NCBI GenBank assembly: GCA_014728115.1
Contig: WJME01000232.1
Coordinates: 1 to 64,000 of the forward strand
From: Candidatus Zhuqueibacterota bacterium
GTDB lineage: Bacteria; Zhuqueibacterota; Zhuqueibacteria; Residuimicrobiales; Oceaniaggregativiventaceae
Direction: 5' to 3'
Length of the DNA: 64,000 bases
The notes beneath the pieces are model-generated. The model searched no databases and had not been told where the DNA came from. It was given only the letters and a program-made list of their open reading frames with translations. This document shows positions 44,593-55,400 of this stretch, piece by piece. Position 1 is the first letter of the stretch; each line of letters starts with the position of its first letter. Both the position numbers and the translations under genes were made by a program.

Positions 44593-46143
44593 ATGGACAC
44601 CATTCTCAATGCGATCGGACGGCCGGTGCCCACAGAGCTGGATGGCCGTACGTTAAAGCCTTTTTCAGGACTCTCATTTGACACGAGCGGCAATAAACAA
44701 TACAGTCCCAGAATACCAGCGGCCTGTCATTACAAAAACAAATTGCTGGATTCACTGGACAAGGCTATCGATGCATGCGATATTAAAGATGGCATGACGC
44801 TCTCTTTTCATCATCATCTGCGTAATGGTGATGGCCTGATCAACCTGGTCATGAAAAAGCTTGCGGATCGGGGATTAAAAAATCTGGTTTTAGCTCCTTC
44901 GGCCCTGTTTCCGGTTCATGAAACCCTGGTGGAGTTAATTGAAAGCGGCACGGTTTCACATATCGAAGGTTCCATGAACGGACCGGTGGGTCGAGCTTGT
45001 TCTTTGGGCAAAATGCAAAAAACCGCGATTTTGCGTTCGCATGGCGGGCGCTATCGCGCTATTCAGGATGGTGATTTGCACATCGATGTAGCCTTTATCG
45101 CTGCCCCTTGTGCCGATGCTCACGGCAATGCCAATGGCCTGGTTGGGCCTTCCGCCTGCGGTCCACTGGGATTTGCACTGGCTGACAGCCTGTATGCCGA
45201 CAAGGTCGTGATCGTTACCGACAACCTGGTCCCGTTTCCTTGCTATCCCTGGAGCATAGAGGGAGGTCATGTTGACTTTGTGGTCACAGTCGATTCCCTG
45301 GGCGATCCCGGGCAGATCATCTCCGGCACCACACGGATTACCAAGAGTCCGACCCGCTTGTTGATCGCCGAGTATGCAGCAGAGTTGGTCGAAAAAAGCG
45401 GCATCCTGTTCGAACCGGAGTTCAGTTTCCAGGCAGGTGCAGGTGGGGTGTCGCTCGCTTTTGTGCAATATATGAGTGAACGCATGCAGGCATCTCATAT
45501 CGTTGCAGATTTTGTCAGGGGTGGCTCTACCCGCTATATGGTCGAAATGTTGGAGAATGGATTGACGAAATTTATCCTGGATGGCCAGAGTTTTGACCTT
45601 GAAGGTGTGCGCTCATTAAGAGAGAATCCGCATCATATCGAGACCAATCCTTTTGTCTCTTATAATTATCATACCAAGGGTTGCTTTGCTTCCAAAGTCA
45701 AGGTCTCGGTGCTTGGGGCAACAGAGATCGATCTGAATTTTCATGTCAACGTCAATACCCATTCCGATGGCTGGCTGCTACATGGTATCGGCGGCTTTAG
45801 CGATGCAGCAGATGCCGGGGTGACCATCATCACCGCGCCCTTGATGCGAAATCGCGTGCCGATTGTCGTCGATCGGGTGACGACGGTGACGGCTCCCGGA
45901 GAGTCCATCGATGTTCTGGTCACAGAGCATGGAATTGCCATTAATCCGCGTCGCCAGGATTTGACAGACAGGCTGAAACACAGCAGTCTGCCCTTAAAAA
46001 CCATGCAAGAGCTTCACGAGATCGCCCTTGCCATGACAGGAAAGCCTGAAAAGCCGGAATTTGCAGACCGGGTCGTGGCACTTGTTGAATGGCGAGATGG
46101 CACCATCATCGACACCGTTCGTCAGTTGGTTCCCAAAGACTGA
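44593..46143 (+). CDS. citF: Citrate lyase alpha subunit / citrate CoA-transferase
   Basis: 516 aa, full family length. Typical blocks are SFHHHLRNGDGLINLV, HIEGSMNGPVGRACS, VAFIAAPCADAHGNANG and DVLVTEHGIAINPRR. CitF transfers the acetyl-carrier or CoA group to citrate, giving the citryl intermediate that CitE cleaves to oxaloacetate and acetyl product. The accessory genes citC, citX and citG are absent around it, and the neighbouring carrier domain lacks its Ser. A system that uses free CoA esters, or a different hydroxy acid, is therefore plausible. Confidence 0.9.
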   Translation: MDTILNAIGRPVPTELDGRTLKPFSGLSFDTSGNKQYSPRIPAACHYKNKLLDSLDKAIDACDIKDGMTLSFHHHLRNGDGLINLVMKKLADRGLKNLVLAPSALFPVHETLVELIESGTVSHIEGSMNGPVGRACSLGKMQKTAILRSHGGRYRAIQDGDLHIDVAFIAAPCADAHGNANGLVGPSACGPLGFALADSLYADKVVIVTDNLVPFPCYPWSIEGGHVDFVVTVDSLGDPGQIISGTTRITKSPTRLLIAEYAAELVEKSGILFEPEFSFQAGAGGVSLAFVQYMSERMQASHIVADFVRGGSTRYMVEMLENGLTKFILDGQSFDLEGVRSLRENPHHIETNPFVSYNYHTKGCFASKVKVSVLGATEIDLNFHVNVNTHSDGWLLHGIGGFSDAADAGVTIITAPLMRNRVPIVVDRVTTVTAPGESIDVLVTEHGIAINPRRQDLTDRLKHSSLPLKTMQELHEIALAMTGKPEKPEFADRVVALVEWRDGTIIDTVRQLVPKD

Positions 46144-46182
46144 TATGCAAATTATTCCCGGTTTACGCATTTGGCTTTTTTA

Positions 46183-46211
46183 TTGACTTTTTCATTAATT
46201 TTCTTTAATTT
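46183..46211 (+). promoter_or_regulatory. Promoter of the secD-secF operon
   Basis: TTGACT (46183-46188), 17-bp spacer, TAATTT (46206-46211), 45 bp before the secD start. Confidence 0.6.
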
Positions 46212-46256
46212 AGCCGGATATTGCCAATAATACGTTCCTTTGGAGGTTATCGTTAT

Positions 46257-48320
46257 ATGCAACGTAATCAATTAATTAAACTTGTATTTATCGTTGCTCT
46301 TGTCATATTTGCAGTTTACTCTCTTTACCCCACATTTAAACTGGGAAATCTGCAGAATCAGGAGCAAACTCTGGTAGCGAATTTGTCAGAGATGACGGGC
46401 CTGGGTCAAGGTGAAATTCTCGGGCATGTAACACAGGGAAACCTTGAAACCGTCATTCGCCGGAACACAGAAGAGGATCAAGCCAGAGCTCTGGAACTGG
46501 GACGTGACCTCATACAGTTGAACACCAAGATCCAAGATATCGAAGACAATGCCATACGGCGGGGTCTCGATCTTCAGGGCGGTACCTATCTGGTTTATGA
46601 AGTCGATCTTCCCCAGCTCATGAACGAGTTGGCAAAGATCAAAGATGAACGCCTGGAGGATATCATCAGCACGACTCAGCAACAAGCCCTCGAGACCGGA
46701 GACGAATTTTTTCAGGTTTTTCAACAAAACTTTGAGGCTCGTAACATCGACCTCAACCGCTATTATGGCCGCAAAGGACAGGAAGACAGTGAAATTCTGG
46801 AGGAATTGCGTAAAGAAGCAGATGATGCCATCGATCGTACGGTTGAAGTCCTTCGAAACAGAGTGGATGAGTTCGGTGTATCCGAACCTTCCATTACCAA
46901 ACAGGGAAACAGAAGAATTGTTATCGAGCTTGCGGGCATTACCAATATTCAAAGAGCCAAAGATATCATCGGCACAACCGCTCTGCTGGAATTCAAGCTC
47001 TTGCGGGATTCTGAAATTATCTGGTCAGTCTTGAATGATATCGATCGCGTCGTTCGGGCACAGATTCGTGGCCAGGGAGGTGAAGAAACCCTGGCTGATG
47101 TTGATACGGCACAGGCAGACACGGCAGAAGTAGCGGTTGGGCAGGAAGCACAAGACGAGCAAATCAGTGTTGAAGACTTGTTCGGCGAACAAGCCGAAGA
47201 ACAAGATGCAGAGGTTGACACCTCTATCCTGGTGGATCAAAACACTTTTGATGAACATCCTTTCACCTCGTTGCTTCGGGCGACAGGTGGCCGGTATGCC
47301 GATGCAATCAGTGTGCCTCAGCAAAATGTCCGCACTGTGCAACGTTGGCTGCAAAATCCAGACGTTCAAAAGGTCATTCCTGTGGATGCAGAGTTTTTAT
47401 GGAGCCAGGATACGTATACCTATGGGGATCAGCAATATCTGACCCTCTATTTGGTCAAAAAAGAACCCGAATTGACCGGAACGATGCTCAAGAGTGCCAA
47501 TGTACAGATTGCAAGTGGCGATCAGAATTTTGGTGCCGGTGGTGCAGAAGTGAATATGGAATTAAACAGCGAAGGCACAAAAATCTTTGCCCGCGCAACA
47601 GGGATGAATGTCGGTAAACGGCTGGCCATCGTCCTCGATGGTAAAGTCAAATCCGCTCCCAATATTCGCGAAAAAATCCCGGGCGGCAGTGCCCGCATCG
47701 ACGGCCTGGGCTCTATGGAAGAAGCACAGGATCTGGCACTGGTCTTACGCGCCGGTGCTTTGCCTGCTCCGGTGCATATTATTACCGAGAACACCGTAGG
47801 TCCTTCTTTGGGACAAGACTCGATCACCAAGGGGACAACCTCTGCGATCATTGGGTTGTCACTGGTCATTATCTTTATGGTGATCTATTATCGGGCATCC
47901 GGCTTTGTCGCAGACCTTGCACTCATATTGAATATTATCTTTGTACTCGCAGTCATGGCCTCTTTTCATGCCACATTGACTTTACCCGGGATCGCAGGAA
48001 TCATTCTTACGGTGGGTATGGCGGTAGATGCCAATGTGCTGATTTTTGAACGCATCAGGGAGGAACTCAAATCAGGCAAAACCATACGAGGCGCCATCGA
48101 TAACGGATATAACCGCGCGTTTACCACAATTCTCGATGCCAACGTGACCACCCTGATTACCGCAATTGTTCTTTATAGTTTTGGTACGGGTCCCATTCGT
48201 GGTTTCGCCCTTACCCTTTCGATCGGGATTCTGGCATCCATGTTTACCGCGATTGTGGTGACACGCCTGGTATTTGATATTATTACCACGCGATATTCCT
48301 TAAAAAAGTTGAGTATTTAA
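46257..48320 (+). CDS. secD: Protein translocase subunit SecD
   Basis: 687 aa from the ATG at 46257, with GGAGG ten bases upstream. One N-terminal helix precedes a large periplasmic domain containing RRGLDLQGGTYLVYEVDL and RNRVDEFGVSEPSI; the six-helix RND part includes GMAVDANVLIFERIREELKSG. A low-complexity acidic stretch (ADVDTAQADTAEVAVGQE, near 280-335) interrupts the periplasmic domain, a common FCB feature. SecD works with SecF to pull proteins through SecYEG using the proton gradient. It is 29 bp from secF. Confidence 0.96.
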   Translation: MQRNQLIKLVFIVALVIFAVYSLYPTFKLGNLQNQEQTLVANLSEMTGLGQGEILGHVTQGNLETVIRRNTEEDQARALELGRDLIQLNTKIQDIEDNAIRRGLDLQGGTYLVYEVDLPQLMNELAKIKDERLEDIISTTQQQALETGDEFFQVFQQNFEARNIDLNRYYGRKGQEDSEILEELRKEADDAIDRTVEVLRNRVDEFGVSEPSITKQGNRRIVIELAGITNIQRAKDIIGTTALLEFKLLRDSEIIWSVLNDIDRVVRAQIRGQGGEETLADVDTAQADTAEVAVGQEAQDEQISVEDLFGEQAEEQDAEVDTSILVDQNTFDEHPFTSLLRATGGRYADAISVPQQNVRTVQRWLQNPDVQKVIPVDAEFLWSQDTYTYGDQQYLTLYLVKKEPELTGTMLKSANVQIASGDQNFGAGGAEVNMELNSEGTKIFARATGMNVGKRLAIVLDGKVKSAPNIREKIPGGSARIDGLGSMEEAQDLALVLRAGALPAPVHIITENTVGPSLGQDSITKGTTSAIIGLSLVIIFMVIYYRASGFVADLALILNIIFVLAVMASFHATLTLPGIAGIILTVGMAVDANVLIFERIREELKSGKTIRGAIDNGYNRAFTTILDANVTTLITAIVLYSFGTGPIRGFALTLSIGILASMFTAIVVTRLVFDIITTRYSLKKLSI

Positions 48321-48349
48321 GCTGAAACGGATTGGGAGAACCAACGACA

Positions 48350-49279
48350 ATGCAATTCTTTCGAGAAACAAACATCAATTTTACCGGTCAACGCAGATAC
48401 GCCTATATATTCTCTGCCATTTTGATCCTGATCGGATTGATTTCATTGCTTTTCCATGGCGGTATTGAGTACAGTATTGATTTCACTGGCGGAACATCCT
48501 TGCAAGTCGCATTTGAAAAACCCATCGATGCCGGGCAGATCCGAAATGCCATAGCGGATATCGGGTTTGGCAATGCTGAGATTAAACAAATCGGACTGGA
48601 TAGCGAAAATCAATTCATCATCCGTGTAGAACAAATGGAGGAAGGGGCCGATATTGCCACGACTCTGGAAAATGAATTGACCAAAGATATCAGTGAAAAT
48701 CCCTATGACATTCGAGCGGTCACCGAAATCGGACCCAAAATCGGTGGTGAACTCAGGCAGGCCGCGATGATGGCTATTTTGTTTGCGCTGCTGGGTATTC
48801 TTATCTATATCAGCTGGCGTTTCGAGTTCAAATTCGCTGTTGGTGCGGTGATTGCCTTGTTCCACGATGTTTTGATTACTCTGGGTGTCTTTAGCATTCT
48901 CAACCTCGAAGTCTCCCTGGCTGTTGTGGCTGCGTTCCTGACGATTGTGGGTTACTCTCTTAACGATACGATTGTGGTTTTCGATCGCATCCGGGAGAAC
49001 CTCAAAGTAATGCGACGAGAAACCATAGAGAATATTTTTAACTATAGTCTGAACCAGACCCTGAGCAGAACCGTCATCACCTCTGTAACCACGTTAATCG
49101 TGGTACTGGTTCTGTTTTTTCTCGGTGGCGAGGTGATCCACGATTTCAGCTTTGCACTGATCATCGGTGTCATTATCGGTACCTACTCTTCACTTTATGT
49201 AGCCAGTCCTCTCGTTCTGGAATGGCAGCTTCGTACGGATCAAAAAAAGATACGCAAAAGTTCAAGATCCTCTAGATAA
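48350..49279 (+). CDS. secF: Protein translocase subunit SecF
   Basis: 309 aa from the ATG at 48350, ten bases after GGGAGA; a TTG at 48332 is less likely. Signature motifs are YSIDFTGGTSLQV near the N-terminus and YSLNDTIVVFDRIRENLK in the transmembrane domain, which has six helices. It is the partner of SecD in protein export. A STAS gene follows after 21 bp with its own AAGGAGG site. Confidence 0.96.
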   Translation: MQFFRETNINFTGQRRYAYIFSAILILIGLISLLFHGGIEYSIDFTGGTSLQVAFEKPIDAGQIRNAIADIGFGNAEIKQIGLDSENQFIIRVEQMEEGADIATTLENELTKDISENPYDIRAVTEIGPKIGGELRQAAMMAILFALLGILIYISWRFEFKFAVGAVIALFHDVLITLGVFSILNLEVSLAVVAAFLTIVGYSLNDTIVVFDRIRENLKVMRRETIENIFNYSLNQTLSRTVITSVTTLIVVLVLFFLGGEVIHDFSFALIIGVIIGTYSSLYVASPLVLEWQLRTDQKKIRKSSRSSR

Positions 49280-49300
49280 TCCACAAGGAGGGCGATTGTC

Positions 49301-49639
49301 GTGGAGTTACAACACCGTATTGCCAATGATATCGTCATCGTTAGCCTCTCAGGGAAAATGATGGGCGGACCCGATGCTGCGCAATTGGTCGATCTGTTAC
49401 ACGATTTCCTTGAAAGGGGCCGCAAAAAATTCATCGTCGACCTGAGCGGCGTGGATGTCATGAACAGTTCGGGACTTGGGATCTTGATAAATGCTCTGAC
49501 AACCGTAAAAAATCAACAAGGGCAATTAAAGCTTGCCTCTGTGACGGATAAAATCAAACATCTTTTTACGATTACAAAGCTTGGTCAAGTATTTGAAATC
49601 CATGAAACTGTGGATTCAGCGACAAACAGTTTTGTCTAG
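49301..49639 (+). CDS. STAS-domain anti-sigma factor antagonist
   Basis: 112 aa single STAS domain, GTG start with AAGGAGG nine bases upstream. The phosphorylatable Ser region is DVMNSSGLGILINAL. Proteins of this SpoIIAA/RsbV type bind an anti-sigma kinase when unphosphorylated and so control a partner-switching pathway. No kinase (RsbW-like) or phosphatase gene adjoins it, so its partner is unknown. It probably shares the secD-secF transcript and ends at the terminator before purA. Confidence 0.88.
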   Translation: MELQHRIANDIVIVSLSGKMMGGPDAAQLVDLLHDFLERGRKKFIVDLSGVDVMNSSGLGILINALTTVKNQQGQLKLASVTDKIKHLFTITKLGQVFEIHETVDSATNSFV

Positions 49640-49662
49640 GAATAATTCAATTTTACAACTCG

Positions 49663-49704
49663 AAACTCCGGAAATCCGTTCCTAGGGACGGTTTCGGAGT
49701 TTTT
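49663..49704 (+). terminator. Intrinsic terminator between the STAS gene and purA
   Basis: AAACTCCG (49663-49670) pairs with CGGAGTTT (49695-49702), continuing inward through AAA/TTT and CCGT/ACGG with small bulges, then TTTT. It closes the secD-secF-STAS unit. Confidence 0.65.
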
Positions 49705-49722
49705 CCATGTAGGGAGTCTATT

Positions 49723-50997
49723 ATGCCCGTCCAAGTTATTGTTGGTGCCCAATGGGGCGATGAAGGCAAGGGAAAAATTGTCGATCTGTTGAGTGAAAAT
49801 ATCGATATTGTCGCCCGATATCAGGGGGGGCCCAATGCGGGCCATACGGTTGTCATTGATGAAGATGAAATCATTTTGCATCAAATACCCTCGGGTATTC
49901 TAAGGGAAAAGGCCATTTGCCTTATCGGTAACGGCGTGGTCATCGATCCGGTCGTTCTGATGGATGAAATTCGTCTTTTGAAGGAAAAAGGATATAGTGT
50001 CCAAAACCGGCTTTTTATCAGCCACCGTGCTCATCTTATCATGCCTTATCACCGGGCTCTGGACTCGAGCAGAGAACAGGCCGAGGGAGACAATAAAATC
50101 GGCACCACCGGCCGAGGTATTGGGCCGGCATATGTGGATAAATTCAACCGGACCGGCATTCGCATCGTAGATTTGCTCAATCGGGATGTATTAAAAGAAA
50201 AATTACAAAAGCACCTGGACGAAAAAAACAAACTTTTGGAACGAATCTATGAGACCAGTGCGCTGGACACTGATAAGATTATTCAAGACTATATAGAATT
50301 CGATCATATGATCGATGAAACGGTTACCGATTGTTCTGTTTTTCTCAATAAAGGAATACGAGAAAACAAACGCATTCTTGTCGAAGGCGCACAAGGGACC
50401 ATGCTCGATGTGGACCATGGGACTTATCCGTTTGTAACCTCGTCCAATCCCACAGCTGGCGGGGCCTGTACAGGCCTCGGCATTGGCCCGACCAGAATCG
50501 ATAAAGTGACCGGAATCGTCAAAGCATACACGACCCGTGTGGGCATGGGACCCTTTCCCACAGAATTCGATAAAGAATATGGCGATTATTTCCGGGACCT
50601 CGGCGGGGAATTTGGCTCGACAACCGGACGACCTCGTAGATGCGGGTGGTTCGATGCTATAGTGGTCAATCACGCCGTACGTATCAATGGTCTTGACAGC
50701 CTGGTCATCACCAAACTCGATGTACTGGATACCATTCCGGAAATAAAAATTTGTACCGGTTATAAAATTGATGGTAAAGTGGTTCACAATTATCCGGCTG
50801 AAATCGATATACAGGAGAAAATTGTTCCTGTGTATGAGACCTTTCCCGGATGGATGACGAGCACCAAAGAGATTCTAAAATATGAAGATCTCCCGGAAAA
50901 TGCCAAGCTCTATCTCGATCGGATCAGCGATCTGACCGATACCCCTATAGAAATTGTGTCGGTAGGATCAAAACGAAGACAAACGATCATTGTTTGA
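49723..50997 (+). CDS. purA: Adenylosuccinate synthetase
   Basis: 424 aa. The P-loop motif WGDEGKGK (with catalytic Asp13) and GGPNAGHT with the catalytic His are at the N-terminus; further signatures are GTTGRGIGPAY, QGTMLDVDHGTYPFVTSSN and STTGRPRRCGWFD. It condenses IMP and aspartate with GTP in AMP synthesis. AGGGAG lies seven bases before the ATG. It appears monocistronic, since a terminator precedes it and a possible new promoter follows. Confidence 0.97.
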   Translation: MPVQVIVGAQWGDEGKGKIVDLLSENIDIVARYQGGPNAGHTVVIDEDEIILHQIPSGILREKAICLIGNGVVIDPVVLMDEIRLLKEKGYSVQNRLFISHRAHLIMPYHRALDSSREQAEGDNKIGTTGRGIGPAYVDKFNRTGIRIVDLLNRDVLKEKLQKHLDEKNKLLERIYETSALDTDKIIQDYIEFDHMIDETVTDCSVFLNKGIRENKRILVEGAQGTMLDVDHGTYPFVTSSNPTAGGACTGLGIGPTRIDKVTGIVKAYTTRVGMGPFPTEFDKEYGDYFRDLGGEFGSTTGRPRRCGWFDAIVVNHAVRINGLDSLVITKLDVLDTIPEIKICTGYKIDGKVVHNYPAEIDIQEKIVPVYETFPGWMTSTKEILKYEDLPENAKLYLDRISDLTDTPIEIVSVGSKRRQTIIV

Positions 50998-51006
50998 AAA
51001 AAAGGT

Positions 51007-51035
51007 TTGACTCATTGCATAAAATTTCGTATCTA
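51007..51035 (+). promoter_or_regulatory. Possible promoter of the YihY/BrkB gene
   Basis: TTGACT (51007-51012), 17-bp spacer, TATCTA (51030-51035); the -10 is weak. The gene starts 51 bp further on. Confidence 0.35.
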
Positions 51036-51086
51036 TTAAAAGAAAGAAAAATTTCGAATATAAACTAATTTATTGCGATTATTAAC

Positions 51087-52451
51087 ATGATGGATCGCAT
51101 CAAGAAATTGCTCGAATATTTGAAATCCACCCGCCAGTTTCTTACAGAAGATATTTGGCGGGCCGACTTTTCAAAATTGTCACGAGCTCGATCTATTCTC
51201 TATTTTCAGCTACAGCTACTCTATCTTGTAGCAAAAGGATTTTTCCAGGATCGTCTTACCGTCAGAGCCTCTGCCCTTGCCTATGCCACTCTGCTTTCTA
51301 TTGTTCCGTTGCTCGCACTGAGCTTCTCTTTGTTAAAAGCCTTTGGATTTCATAACAGACTGGCCCCCACGTTGACAGGTTTTCTGAGTCCTCTTGGCGA
51401 TCAGGCTGTGAACACTATAGTACCAAACGTATTGACTTTTGTCGACAATATCAATGTGGGGGTTATCGGCGCTGTCGGACTCTTCTTTTTTCTGTTTTCA
51501 GTTTTTTCCATTGTCAACAATATCGAACGTGCATTTAATGATATCTGGCGAATCAAAAAAGCACGCTCAATACATCGCAAAATAGCTGACTATCTCAGCC
51601 TGTTTATCCTTGGCCCGCTGTTTCTGTTTATCATTTTTGGAATGACCGCCTCGCTTCAGAGCAATACAGTGGTTCAAATGATCAATCGCATTCCCGGTGT
51701 CGAATTCCTTGTCAACAAATCCATCCCCATACTTACAAGCTGGTTGGCATTTTTATTTATCTATATGTTTGTTCCCAATACCCGGGTGCATCTGCGATCC
51801 GCCTTTTTCGGTGCGGTGCTTGCCGGCACCATATGGCAATTGTCCAACTGGTTCTTTGCAGACTTTATTGTGGATTCCTATCAGGTAGGACCCAAAGCTG
51901 TGGTCTATGCGGGATTTGCGACCCTGCCCCTGTTTCTTATCTGGCTATATATCGGCTGGTCGATTGTTCTTTTAGGGGCAAAAGTTACGTACACTAATCA
52001 AAATTTGACCACTCTGGCAGTTGAGCGCATACATGACAAATTGAGCCGGGATTTTTATCAAATTCTGGCCATCAAAATTATCCTTTATGTGAGCTATTGC
52101 TTTGATCGGGATAAGAATCCACCCTCACTGAAAGACATGAGTCAACTTTTTGAAACACCTAATGATATTATGACCTCGGTGATCGATACGCTTTTGGATG
52201 CAAGACTTTTATATGAAACAGATCAGGATGTCATTCGGTATCTGCCGAGTAAGAGCCTGGACTCGATGACCTTACTGGAAGTCATCACCCGTTATAATCA
52301 ACATGGAGATGTGCCGTCTTACAACCATGACGAGTACCATATCAATACACTCACTCGTGAACTGGTGCAAGACTATATCAAATCCATGCAAAAAAGCGAT
52401 TTCAATCAGTCCATTAAATCGTTGATCAAGAAATTGGATAAACTGGATTAG
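51087..52451 (+). CDS. YihY/BrkB family inner-membrane protein with C-terminal extension
   Basis: 454 aa. The UPF0761 core (about residues 35-300) has six membrane helices with RASALAYATLLSIVPLLAL, NNIERAFNDIWR and PLFLIWLYIGWSIVLLGA. A soluble extension of about 140 residues follows and looks like a winged-helix-type domain (LSRDFYQILAIKII, SQLFETPNDIMTSVIDTLL), as in many longer family members. The family was once called ribonuclease BN by mistake; it may be a membrane transporter. It is 8 bp upstream of the lamin-tail gene. Confidence 0.88.
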   Translation: MMDRIKKLLEYLKSTRQFLTEDIWRADFSKLSRARSILYFQLQLLYLVAKGFFQDRLTVRASALAYATLLSIVPLLALSFSLLKAFGFHNRLAPTLTGFLSPLGDQAVNTIVPNVLTFVDNINVGVIGAVGLFFFLFSVFSIVNNIERAFNDIWRIKKARSIHRKIADYLSLFILGPLFLFIIFGMTASLQSNTVVQMINRIPGVEFLVNKSIPILTSWLAFLFIYMFVPNTRVHLRSAFFGAVLAGTIWQLSNWFFADFIVDSYQVGPKAVVYAGFATLPLFLIWLYIGWSIVLLGAKVTYTNQNLTTLAVERIHDKLSRDFYQILAIKIILYVSYCFDRDKNPPSLKDMSQLFETPNDIMTSVIDTLLDARLLYETDQDVIRYLPSKSLDSMTLLEVITRYNQHGDVPSYNHDEYHINTLTRELVQDYIKSMQKSDFNQSIKSLIKKLDKLD

Positions 52452-52459
52452 GAGCCGAG

Positions 52460-55400
52460 ATGAGTCGTCGTTTTGCGAGGCTCATCTGCCTTTGGATCCT
52501 TATCTTGCCTGCCCCTTTGTTCTGCCAAATCATTTTATCGGAAATCATGTTCAATCCGGCCGGGAATGAACGACACAATGAATTCATAGAACTTTACAAC
52601 CAGGGTTCAGACTCTGTCGACCTTTGTGGATGGCAACTCTCGGACGGAGACAAGACCTGCTCGATCATCGATGCCGGTAATGATTGCTTGTTGGCACCAA
52701 AGCAATATGCCATCGTGTTACTACCAGAATACGCCAAACACAGCACCCAATACGAACACTTGATACCTAAATATTGCCTCCGTCTCACTATCGATCAGGC
52801 TGCATTTGGCAAAAATGGTTTGGCCAATAGTCGAAACGAAACGGTCGCCCTGCTCTCCCCCGACAGCCTGATGTTGAGCAATATCACTTATCAGACCCCG
52901 AATACAAATGGTTATTCCGAAGAAAAGATCCTCCTCACAGCACCGGACAGTCCAGAAAATTGGGGCAATAGCAGCGAATTCAATGGAACACCAGGGTTTA
53001 AAAACTCGATCTCTCCGCCATTAGATTCATTGTCCTTTGAACTATTAACAGAGAATTTGAGGCTGAATACTTTGGATTCGTTAGGTCTCGTGCTTACAAA
53101 CAGGGGCACAAACAGAATCGAACACTTGAACATTCAGCTGAGTATGGCTCGAAAGCTGGAATCTCCTCCAAACGAAACTGACATAAAACTAGATACCCTT
53201 TTACATGTAAACCTGCAATTCAACGACACTGTGAGAATATTTTGTCCGTTCACTCCCCAAAAAATAGGAGAACATTATTTGACTGTTCTCTTGACAGCAA
53301 ATCAAAACCAATACGAGTCAACAACGCCTGTGTATATCGCGCTTTATCCACATGCCCTGACGATAAACGAAATTTTTATTTCAGACGAGCTCATGTGGGT
53401 TGAACTCTTGAATTCAGTACATGACTCGTTGACATGCTCTAACATCAAACTGTTCACAGAGGAGCAGATCTATGATCTGGGAGACTTGACCCTGCCGCCG
53501 GGGTATTCGGTGATTGCTACAGATTCGATCGATTTCTCTCCCTGGGAAACCCGGGTACAAATATGCAAAGAAATTTCCGGGTCGACTGGACCAAAGAGTA
53601 CATTTGTGATCCGAGATCAAAATGTTATCGTAGATTCAATCTATATTCCGATGTCCTGCCCCTTTACCAGTGTTGAAAAATTAACAAATTGGCAGTGCTC
53701 ATCGCATCCGTTGGGTTCGACGCCCGGAAACATAAATTGTTCATCGGACAAATTTTCGGATCTCATTTTTTCACCAAAGACAGGCCCATGCGTTCAAACC
53801 GGAACCCGTTCGGACACAAGTACCATCAGCGTGTCAGCGAAAAATCTTGGAAATATGCCTGTACGCCTTTGCGCTGTGGACCTCTATATATCCGGCAAAG
53901 AAAAAAAATATTCCAGAAAAGTAAATGCTCTGGTAGACGCAAAGGATTCCATCCGAATAGAAATGAATATTGAATTGGAACCAGGAGAATACAGAGCCAT
54001 TCTGCATTGCATAACACAAGACGAAACCTATCCGCATAACAATCGAATGATTCTGCCTGTCATAAAGAAATTTCCTCAGCAAAGTTTGATCCTGAATGAA
54101 ATCATGCCGTTTACCGAAACAGCAGACCAGGAGTGGATTGAACTATACAATCCTTCCGGCTATATCATAAACCTGTTTGATTGGCAAATTTGCGACGCTC
54201 GACGCTGCGTACAGATTTCTGATTCATCAGCTAACATAAAGCCAAACAGTTATTGGGTGCTAAGTAACGCTCCAATCTCAAATATGGACTCTTGCCTGAC
54301 GGTATTGAATATTCCAGAGTTGAATAATTCCGGAGACAATATAGTGCTCAAAGATCCATTCGGTACATGCATAGATACTTTGAGCTACAATTCCGACTGG
54401 CTGGGACCAAGGCATTATTCTCTCGAACGTATTCGCTGGCAATCCCCTTCGGTGGACTCTATAAATTGGACTGTGAGCAGGGATTCTTTAGGTACACCGG
54501 GAAGATATAATGGCAATAGTCCCAAAGACTGGGATCTTGCATGCATCGATCCGTTAGAATATATTCCCAATAATCCCACAATGGGTGATGTGGTAGAGAT
54601 AAACTCCATAATTACAAATACGGGTTTGTATCCGACATCAAGATCTAGTCTGCATATCTATGCCATTCCGATCTGGGAACCGTTAAGAACCATCCCACTG
54701 GATAAAAAAACAATACCGGCACTTGCTCCAGGAAAAGAAACCATTGTTTCTACACGCTGGCAGAATGTCCCTGGAGGAATATACTATATAACTGCAGAAA
54801 TTTATGACGATAGGGACCAGAGATCTGAAAACAATGTGCTTATGGATCGTCTGCGAATCGGATATCCAGTAGGAGCTGTTGTTATCAATGAAGTGATGAA
54901 TAATCCTGCAAGAGATGAGCAGGAATGGTTCGAACTCTATAATCCTCATGACAAGGATGTCTTATTGACTGAATGGTCTTTCTGTGATTCAGACACGATG
55001 ATAAAATACACCTTTTCTGACTCTGTTTTTATATTACCGGCACAGTCTTTTTGTATCATTGCAGATAAACCTTTTGAAGCCCAGGATCAATCCGCGCAGA
55101 TCATTACAGAGAAAATTCCTGCATTGAATCAAATAGATTCGTTGGTAATATTTGATGCAACGAAACGACAAATCGATATGGCGGTTTTTGATTCTGAAAT
55201 TCGAGGATATTCGTTAGAAAGAATATCTCCAACCATTTCGGGGAGTGATTCTACAAATTGGACAATTTGTACTCTGGAAAAGGGGCATACAGCTCTGGAA
55301 CAAAACAGTGTTTTTATACCCCCTCCTGCCATACAAACCTCTCTACAAATATCGCCTAATCCCTTCTCGCCGGACGGAGATGGTTATCAGGATCACTCGA

